The notes beneath the pieces are model-generated. The model saw nothing but the letters and a program-made list of their open reading frames with translations. It did no database searches and was not told the origin of the DNA. From Baylisascaris procyonis (lineage: Eukaryota > Nematoda > Chromadorea > Rhabditida > Ascarididae): DNA of 64,000 bases. This document shows, piece after piece, positions 12,031-25,000 of this stretch. How positions within the stretch are numbered: position 1 is the first letter of the stretch; each line of letters starts with the position of its first letter. The position numbers were made by a program, and so were the translations under genes. The stretch is from assembly GCA_037389465.1 (NCBI GenBank), contig JAZARR010000159.1, forward strand, positions 1,550,001-1,614,000, read 5' to 3'.

Positions 12031-15000
12031 ATGCCCGAGGGTAAGGCTCCCCACTTCCCACAACAACCAGTCGCGCGTCAGAATGACGACGGATCGTTGG
12101 AGCTGGAATGTTTCCTTGAAGCCCAGCCTATCCCCGACATCAAGTGGTTTTACGACACGGTCAGTTTTAAATTCTTCACTTGAGTTGCTGTATAGTTGTG
12201 GAACCCAGTTGATATTATTGCTAATTTTCAGTTGGATTTACGTCAGTTATGCTAATCTGAGCGTGCTATGATAAAAAAAAAACTTGAAAGGTTGAAAAGT
12301 TGCTAATGGACCTATGATTTAAGCATATATGATATGCGCCTAGTCAATGAGCTCGAGGAATTTAATACATCTTTAAAAGCGAGCGATTTTGCTGTTTTTG
12401 GTATGCTGCACAGCTGTTTTATTGTATGGGATTGAGGTGCTCTAACAAAACGATAAATGCACATCGGAAAAAAACATTACGTTATATGCTTTGAGTGCTT
12501 CTTCATTCGAGACCGCTCGAGCCTACTAGCTGAGAAATACCTGGAAACAGCTGCTGTTATGGCTTCGAGCAGCTGCGGCGTATTTCTCGGAAAAATACAA
12601 ACTGCAATGCAATGCGAGTGGGCCGCAACAGGCTCCCCCACGCACGTGTGTGCTGCTTTTCTTCTAATGCACAGCCTCTCCACGATCGCTTCCTCACCAA
12701 ACAACCGTGACACAGTGTAATCCTAAGCTGTCTTTAACCACTCTCACATCCGTTTCGTTTGTGCAGCGAGTTGAGCGAAGAGACAATGAATGACAGCACA
12801 TATCAAACACGCCGTTGGCGAATTCACACAACTGATCGCAGTTTTATATCACTGCAGTGCAGTATTTGATTGTTAAACTCATCATACATTTAACGTCTTG
12901 ATCACAGGTTTATAATTCTTTAGTTTACGAGATTTATTTTGCAGACCGAATTGAAACAAGACAATCGATTCAGCTTCAGATTGGACAATAAGGGAAACGA
13001 CGCCTTCTCAGCCATTCTTCAGATTAAAGTTAGCTTGTTTGCTTGAAATGAAGCGAGGATTTTTATGTTTGCTAGGGGTTTGACTGGCTATAAATATAGC
13101 ATTGCTACACCATGATTGAATGCAGTTTGTGGAACTAAAGAAGCTGAGTGATTTCGTTTCATTTAGCATTCGTATTGCAGAGATAAAAAAGACCTGAATG
13201 CATTGACCATCCATGTGATGTGATATTATTCGCTTTATTGTACATAATGGTGAGGAACAGGAAACAAAATTTAATAGTATTCGGAATTTGTTGTGTTATG
13301 TGTACTAAATTTGAGTGAAATATTTAAGCTACTTGTTCAACGAGCGGTGATTTGTTTCCGTAGAATACTACGGAAAATGCTTTTATAGGATCTCGCTGAC
13401 AGCGATGCTGGCGCTTATCGATGTGCTATTGTTAACCCTCATGGAAAGGGCAACGCCAACTTCAACCTCAAACTGACAGGTTTGTGGAATCGCTTACTGA
13501 CAGAATTCGTCAGGAAACTAATTTTCAACGATTGCACTCTCCATCATACTGCATGCAGCAGACTCATCTTGCTTTTGATAGAGCTGTAGAGCTAAGAAAG
13601 TGCACTCTTAGTTGCATCACAGATCTCTTCGATTAGTCTTATTGAGTTATTGAACTCGGCTTTTCTTTTGCGAATTTCTCCCGCCTTTCCGACTTATGCT
13701 CTCAGATTTGAAAGATGTAACACGAGTTAGTTTACTATAGGAGGTTTAGCCTACAAAAGCTATTCTTTATAGGATTCAGCGCACCGACTTTTGTTGAGAA
13801 GCCACAGATTTCATCTCGTGACGATGGGCAAGTCATGGTTATGGAATTTCGTGCCAAGTCTATCCTCAAACCAACATTCGTATGGCAAAAGGTGTAACTT
13901 TATTGAAAAGGATTTCCTCTTTTTCTGAAGTTATCAGGGAGCTTTAATGCAATATTCCAAATGGCATCTTAACCGAATGACGGAATGCACATTCAACAAT
14001 TGTTCTTCTTTGACAAACAATTGAAAACGAGTGCTTTCGTTGAAGAATTCCTTCCGAAAAAAAGTCCACGAAAATCTCTCCTATGTTCCCAATCATTTCT
14101 TCGCCATTTCGGTTTCGACTTTAACAGACTCGATTTAAAAAAAAAATATTAGTGCGGTAGCTGCATCGTTATTCTTTATTCAACTATGTTGCAATTTTTC
14201 AGGGGGATGAAATCGTCGCAGAATCTGATCGAGTAAAGATTGTGCTGAAAGAGGAACCGAATCAAGTTTACTATGCTGCCTTGGAAATCAAAGTAAGAGC
14301 TGTAGTAATAACTGTATGCTGTGATGTTTCAATCTGCTAGTAAGGTCTTACGTTTTATATCTATCAAGACGTATTGTAGTAGTACAATTGAGGATTTTTA
14401 TGAGGCTGGTGCGAACGTTTCTGAAACGATGCTCTTCACAGTGAAAACTATTATCCTTAGCGATTTATGATTCGAAATGTCTATTTTCCGCTCAAAGTGA
14501 AGGTCGCGTTTTTCGATGCGCATCCGCCATTCACGTTACAAAATTGACGGCAAAGAGCTCATTTTCAGGAACCGACAAAAGAAAAGGACGCCGGTCAGTT
14601 CGTATGCACAGCTAAAAATGAATCGGGAAAGCTTACGGCAACATTCACCGTTAAGTTTGAAGGTAAGCCGTGTAATTGTTATGCTTGTCTACGCTATTCA
14701 ATGCGATGTGAGAGGGGCGTTTTTAGAAATGTTTTAACTTCAGCAGAAAATTTCACATTGTTAAGCTTAGCGATGCCTGTTCTTTTTGATCTGCATATGA
14801 CAAAATTTTATGAAAAATTTCGTTTTATGAATTTATAAATTTAATATAAATTCCTATTCTTTCTCATAGCAGCGACAGCGACTTATAAGTTTCTGTTCCA
14901 TCATTATACATATAACTGTTCTACTAATTTTGGTTGCTTTTTAAGAGCATTCTGTTGCACTATTGCCATCAAATTACCTTCTTTGGTGAATTTTTGAAGT

Positions 15001-17942
15001 AATTAGCAGCTAATACGTGTAGCTGATCGGTAAGTATGCTGTACGAACACCTAGATGTCATGGTATAACTATTTTCCATGTCAGCCTCTCTCATTTGAGA
15101 AGCAAACGAAGTCATGTCGCATAGCCTCCAAGTCTGACCGAAATAATATTCCCGTCGCTGCTTGCATTTGATTGAGATTTGAGTAGTTGATTGCCAAAAA
15201 AATGTGTCGCAATTTTGAAGCTTTCTAAATACCGAACACTGTGCAATCAGGCACAGCTTGCTAAAACACTACTTTGAGTGTCATCGTGTGTTCGTCTTCA
15301 GCTCATTCAAAGATGCAGCAGCCCGCCAGATAATGAGATGCGACTTGGCCATCTCGCATTGAAATTTTATCACCAGTCTGCCTAGGTAGTTTTCTTTCAA
15401 TGCTAGAAATTGTCAAATGGGATCCCATCACCATCACTCACCATAAATAGTTATAGAAAATTAAATCCCCCAAACAGTGCCGCAATAGACTCACGAGGTG
15501 GGGGAGAACATGTTTCCTCTAACGAGGTAATTAAGTTATTATCGATTACTACTGGCATTTTTCTTATCAAGTTGATTAGGTATAGCCCGTAAAGAACCAA
15601 GGCACATTTCAGTACCGCAGGGAGCGCCGACGTTTACCCGAAAACCACAAATCCTTCAGAAGACGTCGGATTCCGGTGACCCGGCTATCATGTTCGATAT
15701 TGGATTCCAGGCTGACCAAAATCCCGAGGTGAACTTTTTAACTAAATAGATGAAATATTCGATGGTTATCATCAAGCGCTTCCTTGCTAACGACATCATT
15801 TTCAGGTGATCTGGCTGAACCCGAAAGGAAAGAAAATGAAGGAGTCAAGCCGTATTAAGTTCAGCCTCACACCCGATGGAGGCGCGAACACCTTTACCGC
15901 CCAGCTGGAGTTGAAGGTAGGAATTATGATGTGGATTTGTTTCCCGATGATCCGTGAAAACAGCTCTCTCGATATTTCGTTTTTCCTCAGAGGTTTTGAT
16001 CATATTATTCTTCTCTCAGAAGGTATGACTCCATTTGCGTTTACAGAATTACAAGGCCAAGGACAGCGGCACCTACACTTGCAATATCAAGAACGAAGCT
16101 GGAGAGGCTAACGTTGAACTTACATTGAACATTGAAGGCAAGTTCATTGACTATGTTATGCGTCTGCATGCACTTTTGGTGCTTTATATTTCGATTATTC
16201 AGTTAATAGATGGGCGTTATCAAGGATCAGTGCTTGAACTGATAGAACAACAGACCTTATTTCCCCTTGCTGACTCCGAGTAGTTGAATGGCGTTCGTGT
16301 TATTGCTTTTACCAAATCGGCTGTCACTCTCTGTGCCTAAATCAAACATGAAGTTTGTCAACGTCCCTGCTTTCACTCATGCAACAACCAAAACAGCACA
16401 CTTTTACATCATTTTTTTCAACGATCTTTCCACTCAACAAACTTTTTTGCACTTATTAAAATATAGAAAATAGTATATGTCTTAAATGTTATCAAAGCTC
16501 TGCATTGTTATCCGTTTCTGTTGCACGAAAGAATCCGTACTGAAATATGCACGCTGTAATGAAACAATTTAAGCTGCTATGAACCGCAGTTGTATGCAAT
16601 GTTCGGCAGAACAAAACCAAATGCAGACAGCTGAGGCTCCGTACGTGCGAATTATCTGTTTTTAGGCGGCGATGACGGTACGGCCGACTGAAGAGCATAT
16701 TCTTTAGTCAGAAATTGCGTTTTTCCGTTCAGAGTTTCAACCGCCTTCTTCCGTGTTTGCCTGATCTGTGTTGCTTTCGTATATTGGCTCGACACTGGCC
16801 GAATGTTCTTGCGCATTAGTTCGTTTTAAGACCATTGATCGTTCCGTTCTGTTGCATGGTAGAGCTAGTATTATTCCTTGGAATGTATATTTCATTCATA
16901 TAGCATAGAGAGAATTACTTGTGCATGATGCTTAGCCTCGATTTGTGGTAGAAAAGTGGATTTTGCATGGAACGCTCTTTAGTAGTCGTCGTTTTGCTTG
17001 CTCGCTTCAGAGGTTCCCATTTGAAATAATCGCTCGAGGGAACCGATAAAGTTGGCTTAGTGGATCGTCAAAATGAAGTATAACAGCTGTAGTTGTTGCT
17101 GCTATGCTATTTCCTAATCATTATGCATTTACATAATGAGATATGCGACTCCAGCACCTCTAGTAACAATCCACTAAATCCATACCGATTACGTATATTC
17201 TAAGATGTGTTCATAATAAATGAGAACAGGTCTCTTTCACAGCTCATAAATAACCTCATTAAAGGGAAATTCCTTGCACAAAGGCAGCATGTTTGCGATT
17301 ATTGCATTTAGAGTCAAATAGCTGCATACGACTTTTGTTTGATATAAGAACAGTAGCTAAATGTGCTATGAGTCTTTACTTGAAATTGTATGAAACTGTA
17401 AGAAAAAAATATTCATTTCGCGGTGTAATATTGCCAAATGCTTCGTAAGATGAACTATGAGCATGGGATGAGGACTCAGACCATGGCCGAGAGCGAAACT
17501 TTCCATTTAGACGCCCAACTTATATGCCATCTATCTCGTCTATCCCTCCCCCTTCTTTCCTAGCAAGACTGCTGTTTTCAGTCAACGAGACCAATTGTTT
17601 GTTGAAAACACACTCCTCATTCTTCGCTTGCACAAAACGCAGTTTCACTGACCAAGCAGCTATAAACGCCACTTTCAAAGTGTTCATAAGTGAACGCCTG
17701 CTAGACTAAGCAATGCTTCTGCATGTAGCGCGAATGGGCACATGAGGAATTCGATGGCGAGCGAGCAAACTCCTAGGAGTCGAATCGGACGTACTCAGAG
17801 CAATTCGAACAGCAAAGGAGCTTCAAAGGGCATGCGCTCACCGTAGACAGATAAAACGTGCTTGAAAATCTCTTCCCGAATCGTGGATGTTTTCGTTTCA
17901 GGACCACTTGATGATGGTGCGGACGACGCAAGCGAGGCATAA
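12031..17942 (+). CDS. dim-1: DIM-1, three-Ig-domain muscle protein
   Basis: Orthologue of C. elegans DIM-1 (disorganized muscle protein 1), a cytoplasmic immunoglobulin-repeat protein that helps stabilise body-wall muscle attachment and thin-filament organisation. Coding exons: 12031-12159, 12945-13028, 13389-13479, 13773-13891, 14203-14292, 14569-14662, 15613-15728, 15806-15916, 16047-16137, 17902-17942. These give 966 nt and 321 aa, and all phases agree. The family opening is seen ([18 protein letters not shown], residues 4-21). Three I-set Ig domains lie at about 7-101, 104-202 and 207-308. The first keeps C27, W39 and C83 (AYRC) and the third keeps W244 and C290 (YTC). The second has W139 and C184 but lacks the first Cys. 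The short acidic tail (residues 309-321) starts GPLDD as I recall for the family. There is no signal peptide or transmembrane segment. Intron 9 begins GCAAGT, a GC-AG intron. Confidence 0.97.
16138..17901 (+). other. last intron of dim-1, GC-AG type
   Basis: The ninth intron starts GCAAGTTC after ATT GAA G and ends TTTCGTTTCAG. Using any nearby GT instead would break the frame into the family's GPLDD tail. It is 1,764 bp, the second longest intron of the gene. Near its 3' end (17741-17850) there is a G+C-richer patch with a 30-codon open frame from the ATG at 17754 to the TAG at 17844-17846. That frame is rich in Ser, Asn, Arg and Lys and resembles nothing I know; no splice pair joins it in frame to dim-1. 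Confidence 0.85.
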
Positions 17943-18435
17943 GCTTCCCACTCAGAAAAGTTCAGCTTGGCAGCGACAGTTCAAATCGCCCGTTGTTCGA
18001 TTATAAGTTGTGTTCGTTTTACAGTATGGCTTCCGGAGCACAGATGTGCCAACATTCGCCTTCGTTTATTGCGGCTTTGAGAGTCGTTGGCGGCGAATGC
18101 TCGCGCAGCAGTTCCTCTTAAGTCTTCACGTACCCCTTTGTGGGTCGCTTCGCTGTTGCTGCCATTGCTGCTACCTATTTTGTACACACACTTTACTGCC
18201 CAACGATCGTCAGCAGTTCCCACATGGAGGAGTGTCCCACAAATTATTTCTTTTCCCCAAAAATGTGCCTTACTTTATTTCTACGAGTGTTCTATCGACC
18301 GCTCTGTGCATTCTCTCCTCGAAATCTCTCGTTCGTTTCTGGTCCACCGGCGCTTATAGTTGTGACAACATGCTTTCTATTGTCTAATCATTCATAATAG
18401 CAAATCTTTCGACTAGCCATGTGTCATTGCTCATC

Positions 18436-18441
18436 AATAAA
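18436..18441 (+). terminator. poly(A) signal AATAAA, probable for dim-1
   Basis: The first canonical AATAAA downstream of the dim-1 stop, about 495 nt after it. That is a plausible 3' UTR length for a nematode muscle gene. The convergent minus-strand gene has its own signal at 19011-19016, so the two transcripts would end about 550 bp apart without overlapping. Confidence 0.55.
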
Positions 18442-19010
18442 ATCTATGTGTACGTTTATCAGCTAAAAGCACATAACGAAAAAACACAAGTCCATAAATG
18501 TTACAATATTTTGAATTGTTTAAAGAAGTTAAGCAGATATGGTTATGACTTATTGATTCGCTGAAACAGGCGATCATTGAAGATCAGGTGACGGTACCCC
18601 GGAATCTTAGGACGCTTCATTGCAAACGATCGCCCTTATTTTAGAAGCAATTAGCGAGCAATTTGTGCTCCATATTCATTAGATCTTTACCTCATCGAAA
18701 ACTCTATTTATAGGCTGTGATTGCAGGATCACAAAAACACTCCTTTACACAAAATTTCCGGCATCTTAGTCTAATGTTGTCGCTGTATTAAGTGATGGAA
18801 AGTTCAACAATGTGCATCTTGTTCTTCTAATGAAAATGCAATTTGAGATAACATTTGTTCGTATTTACAAAAAAGATACCAACTTTCGGAGAAGGTCAAA
18901 ACACACAGCTGCTGACTACGAACATGTGAGATCTCATGCTTCAACATTTGAAAGATAAATGACAGCAAACATCCACAGGATGGTCAGAGCACTTCCGAAG
19001 ATATTTTATC

Positions 19011-19016
19011 TTTATT
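19011..19016 (-). terminator. poly(A) signal for the minus-strand SXP-like gene
   Basis: On the minus strand AATAAA lies 10 nt after the TAA stop at 19027-19029. The implied 3' UTR is only about 25-30 nt. This closeness supports 19027 as the true end of the gene. Confidence 0.7.
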
Positions 19017-19026
19017 AATGGAATAT

Positions 19027-22000
19027 TTAGTAGTAGACGCGTGCTCTGGCAACAGCAAAATTTTTCAGTTCTCTGCGAACTTTCGCTGGGAAGTCCTTCG
19101 CCACCTGAAAAGAAAAAATAAGTTTTAAATATTCTTCGCGAAGAAGAAAAATATTGGCAGTAACAGCGAAAGTAAGCTGGAGACCACTGAAGATGTTAGT
19201 TGACCAGAAGATGAATCGGGCAAATGACGCAAAGCAAAGTAACTCTTTGGTTAATGATTTCCGCAGTGGATATCTGAAGATTACTTCTGACGCACTTACT
19301 TATTTCTGAAAACAAACAACATCGCTGCTAATAGAAGTGTGTGCCTTTTATTATTTTTAAGCAGTTAAGTGCGAGCAATTTTATAAGGGTATTCTACGGT
19401 TTGTGAAGAATGATTTCAACAATGTGGTGCTCCATAGTGCATTTTCGAAGAAAAGGTTCGGAGCTAGAAGCAAAAGTTTCGAGCTTGAAATCCGAATCTA
19501 CTGCATTTCTCAACGACGAATACATTATAAAAATATTTAAGAGATTTATGAATCGATTCGGTTTCACTGACTACTAGACTTGCAAACACGCACACAAGTA
19601 GATATGATCTTCTCGCCTAAACGTATTTCTATCACAGTTCTCCTCTAGTATAACAAATATTTATTATCCAACCGCGTATTGATGATTGGGCTCGGCACGC
19701 GCAATCACATCGAACGCTTTTCTTGCTTCATTAGAGAGTTTCGCCAGTTCACTGTGATGTGCCCTGGCCCGTTTCCGGCGTTCGGTTGCGTATTTGTTAT
19801 AAGCTAGTAACTGACCGGGGTTCAATAGTGAGACTGCCAATAAGTGTATCTTCAAATTTACAACGCATTACTGATGGCTTCACAAGATCGAACGAATTGC
19901 ATGCTGAGAACGAATTTACTCCTACTAAATGCAACTGTTTATCTTTTTCAATAAAAATCACTCTGCGAGTTTTCTTTCGCAAAATCATAATGAAGACGCA
20001 AATGAGAATTACTGTTAGTGTTAAGACTTTCACGTTACACTTAGAGGTTTTATCAGAACATTTACTGAAGATTCGCTTAGGCAAAAATAGTTTTCCTCGC
20101 AATTGGGCAATTATTTAGCATAAATTTGTCAACCTTTTCTCGTCGCAAGCCTTCGGAAGGAATATCCGGATTGTTCATCATGTTTTCAAAGATTCTCCTC
20201 AGTTCCGGACCAAGAGTTTTCAGGAAGTTGACTCCGTCATCAGTATTCACTTCCTAAATTACAAATTAAGGCTAGCGAGGAGGTTTATGGCACTATGATA
20301 ATTTGTGCAGAGAAAATATTAAATTTTATCTAACGATGTTTAAAGGACGCGCATGCAACCTCGAAAAAAAAAGTTCCTAGACAACAGCTGATAATAAGCA
20401 TTTATCAGCAGTGACGAGTAGACTTAAAAGAGGAAGGGAAAATGAAGGCATGTGAAAGTTCTAATAAACTTGCAAAATAACAGTTCGAATAAAAGTATAT
20501 TTAACGGTCACTTCGTTCAACCGTTTGAAATACGCTATTTTCATATAAAAAATCGGCATTCGTCTCAAGAATATTACAGCAAGAACATGTGAGGTACAAC
20601 CTTGCGATCGAAATCAGAAACGCTGTCTTCTATGATAAGGCTGTCGCCACGGCTTCTGAAGGATATTTTTGAGGGGTTTCCTGGTGCTACAGTTGAGCCT
20701 GTAAAAGCTTGTGAAGTACGTTTGGGCAGGGTTTTCGTGTGAGCTTTGACGACTTTCACTTGTGCAATTACTGCCTTAAAAGTGTCCATAGCCAAGGAAA
20801 ATGCAGTAGCCAGTTCTCAAATTTTAGAAAAGAATGAAATAACTGACTAATCTGGTATGTCCTGGAGCGTGCGGCAACATGATTTCTTCTAAAAGCACTA
20901 ACATTAGAGAACTGAGGACACAAACACTGTTGGCTATCTTCATGATGAAAATATTCCTAAGAAAGTTTTGATCACACTTCAGACCTATTACTATCACCTA
21001 CCGCAAACATTTCGTCCGCTGAACTGAAATCTTTTCTGCCAAGATAAAAGCGACACAAGAAAATGCTAATATTTTGGTAGATGAAGTAGATATCGATGAC
21101 GAACAAACGGTGCAACAAGAATCAACTTGATCGCAAATGCTTTGAATTTCAATGCAAAGCGAATCTCCATTTGCTCGATCTGAGAGCGTTATGACTTATT
21201 ACGAAATCTTTGTTTTGCAAGCAAGATCGATAAAAACATAATATCAAACAAAAGATGAAGTTAAGGTATGCGATAATAGTAACCGAGAAGCCGGCATCAA
21301 TTAAACACAAACTTATATTTTTCCTAGGTCGAAATGCTTTAGGCGACTAGTTAACGCACAAACATTAGAATTGAGACGTTATCAACAGGAAGTTTCTTCT
21401 ACATTCCAGTGACCCGGAAAGGAAGGAAATTAAAAATTGACTTCAAGATTGTGATTTACGGAAACAATTGAAAGCTATGAGCTCGTGATGAATTTCTGCG
21501 GCGAAAACCTTTGCGTTTCCGGTAAAAATATATGCAAGCAAGGTTTTATGCAAATATTGTTTCTGATCGCAAAGCAGTATGGCGTAATACTTCAAAGATA
21601 GGTAAACTTCTTTAAAAAGGTAAAATAACACGCACAAAGGGAACCAGGATGAAAAGTAAATGACCTTTCGTCGCAAAATTTTTTTGAAAATTTTCATCGA
21701 GGTAATCGCCGTAGTCTGCCAATAGTGAGTAAGAATCATCTGAAGTAGGGGAAGAGTGGTTATCACCGCTCGTACCAGAATCTGCCAGCGCGGTTCGTTG
21801 TGCAGTTTGTTGACGTTCGCTGAGATGCATAGAGCCTGCTGTGCCCTAGAAACTTTTAACTGCGGATTTAGGTTTTATTTAGGGAATAGAACCAACAATT
21901 CTTTTGAGAGCTATGGGCAATTTGCGCTCTACAATTTCTTCTAGAACAAGTAAAAATGTTATCAAACTTCACCATTTATAAGTTTCAAAGAATCAGATTA

Positions 22001-25000
22001 TCGAAATACCTGAATATTCAGCTGAGTACTAATTGAATGACAGCAGACCAACACAGAGCCATCCCAGCGATACTGCCTCGTTGATTTCATTTCACTTCTT
22101 TGAAATTTTTAGGGTAATGAAGTAAATGGTTCTCTCTTTGTTGTTTTGCATATCAGCATATTGGAACCGACACTGCTTAGATGGCAAGCTTTACCTCTGA
22201 GCTCAACGACAGATACATGCATTATTTATCCGTTTTTCCTACCAACTTTTGCATAAAGGGCATATTATGGCGCGCTTCATCTACATGCATAGAAAGCATG
22301 CTCCCGTTTTTAAGTGTCCGGGCTTGCGGTGCTGGCAACTTCCCACATCCAATGTATATTTAGAAGAAATGGCTCCTACGGAGAGGGAGAGGTTGAAGAG
22401 GTTTGCACACTTCGCAGATTTAAAAACGGATGCGCATTCAACAGCGAATGGTGAAGAAAGGGATGTATTCGACCAACTCAAGCGAGCGACAGTGTACTTG
22501 AGGAAATCCTTGTTGTCCTAATGCAATATGCTTTAACAACTAAAATCTTCAGAAATTTCCCAACCTCTGTACGCCAGCACGTGAGATAACGAAATAAGTG
22601 TGCGCCAAATCAAGGCAAGAGCACAACGGGCTTATATTAAGGAGAAGAGGAGGTTTATAGCACATGAAACTTTCTGGGAGGGGTATATATTCTAAAAGAC
22701 TTGTGAACGACAGCTTACAAGCAAGAAATACGGTATACTGTTTGTTGTGTCGGGATTTGTCTTTTAAGTTCCAGAATGCCAGCTGTAGAAATTGCTAAAT
22801 TGCTAATAAGTGATGTGATGGACCGCTGAGTCACTTTATAAATTTAAGTTCGTTCCGACTGATCATATTGCGGACAACTTATGAACACCCAAAGCTATCA
22901 GATATTGTGAAGATTTATATAACCAGCAAAAAAAGGAACAAAAAACAGCCTTTTCATTGAAGATCTATATAACCGATAAGTCGCGGGGATGGGCATACTG
23001 GGTATTGCTTTGTTGGTTTTTGAATATCTGCAAGAAATTCATATTTTGGGCTGATATGTAAAAACACAACACGCGCAAGCCTTCTTAGCGCACTTTCCCA
23101 CTTGTTCGTCTTTCATCTGCTTTTTTGTGCATCATGGCGCTATGGTCCCTTCAGATTTAACATGCCGTTAAGCTCTCAACCTGTAGTGCGGTCGGTTCTC
23201 GTCGATTTGGCTCCTTCTTTGCTAAGCTATCCAGGGACTCTTTTCCTTGATCTCTGTCTGAAAATCGGGAAGCTTCTTATGGATCAGTTACAAGATAGAA
23301 CAAAGAAAGATTCCAGGTCCCTTAAGGTCTTTTGGAACGCTATTCTCACATTTGGAACACAGTAAATTTGGAACATAATAAAAATGGAAGGCATTCATTA
23401 ATTTTCATATAGCCTACATAATATCATTAAATATTATGAACTTTCTACTAGCACAGATGTCACAGTACTAATGTATAATATAAGTGAACGCCGAATGCAA
23501 TCAGCCATGAAGGTTCCGTTCTAAACAACTTTTGCGTGAACAAGTTCTGCGAGTACTGCTGTCACAGAATAGGTGACATACTGCTGCTGCGTTCAACCGC
23601 ACGTCATAACACATATGGAGATGGAAGAATCCTTTGAAGCGTTAACAAACAACGAAGATAAATTGATGCTCCTAGCCAGCAGTCATAGATTAAAGACCCT
23701 CTTTCCCCGTTGTTGAGAAAATAGCGAGTTTTAAGAGCTTTGAATGGATAGTTAGGTCATTCTTAAATCGCCGATTCTTTGTCACAAAAACTCTTGCAAA
23801 ATCTTGCAAGTAGATTACGACAGCACTTGCCTTCAGCAAGTGGATTGTTGTTCGTCGACGTAGTATAACTCTGAGCAAATATGTCGACAGCAGCAAGGAT
23901 ATCATCGGTGATGAGTAACTCACCTTCGCATGACTCCCCTTTCTTGTAATTCTTCCTGCATTCACCACTCGTTCAGACTATTGTTAGAAATATCTGACAA
24001 GAAAATACTCTCATAGTTTCTAAAAGACGAGATATGCATAGTCGTTACGGTGTAAAAAAGTTGAAAACTGACGTCATTCATTAACGACAACCTGTTCAAT
24101 ATGTCTCAGCTTAGTAGATTGATGCGGTGCCCAGGCAGCCGAAGAATACCGTATCTTTGCCTACACAGAACAATGTATGTTCTTTCATCGCGCATACTAC
24201 CTTCTAACTGCCTACTTAAACGCTTCAGATAATGCAATTTTGAGGATGTGACAATGACAAAGGATTGCTTCTATATTTTCTCTTTACTGGACCTTCAAAA
24301 AGTGCTTTTAAAATGGGAAGACATCTAATCAAATTGCAGAGCTATGATATTAGATATGAAGCTGTTGTATCGTGATATGCGGCTGTTATATTAAATATAG
24401 AGCTGCTAACCGTATCGCACAGTTGCAATATTTTTAAGATTTTCTCGCAGCTCTGCTGATATACAAAACGTTAGTTTTTTTTGGTAGGTTTTTAGATTAA
24501 AGATCACTCTGCAGAATGAAACGTAAAATTTCAGATCCAGATTTTCGGTTATTTCAATAAAAGAAATGAATATAAATGCGACATATAAATTAGACGAAAT
24601 TTTCTCATTCTCAATTGACGGTTCATTTGTTGAAATTTGGAAACAATATGAACAAATGCACGCAAAAAGACTGATTTGCACACCTTAAATACATTTGTTT
24701 CACCTTGTGCAGAAAACGTTGGAAAAAAAATAGAAATGTTGCTATCTCTTTAAGGTGGTCTTTGTAGCCGAACTATTGTAGGCAAGAAGACAAGACAATC
24801 TAGGCCTCGATTCATTTATATGAGATGGATAGCGATTGGTCAAACTCGACTCACCACGTGTTCCTGAGTTCCTCTTGAGCAAACGTCGGTAATGTATCGA
24901 TATGTTTCGGTGGTTCGCAATCTCTAATCGTCTGAAATTTATTGCATCACCATATCAAGAAAAATCTCTTGCATATTCTTTCCGATTTTTCTTTTCGGAA

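Noticed and set aside
23690..23968. Long minus-strand open frame continuing past exon 2 of the SXP-like gene
   Set aside because: A strong GTGAGT donor ends the exon at 23924. Reading through it loses the phase-consistent join to the next exon; an overlapping Cys-rich frame there has no acceptor.
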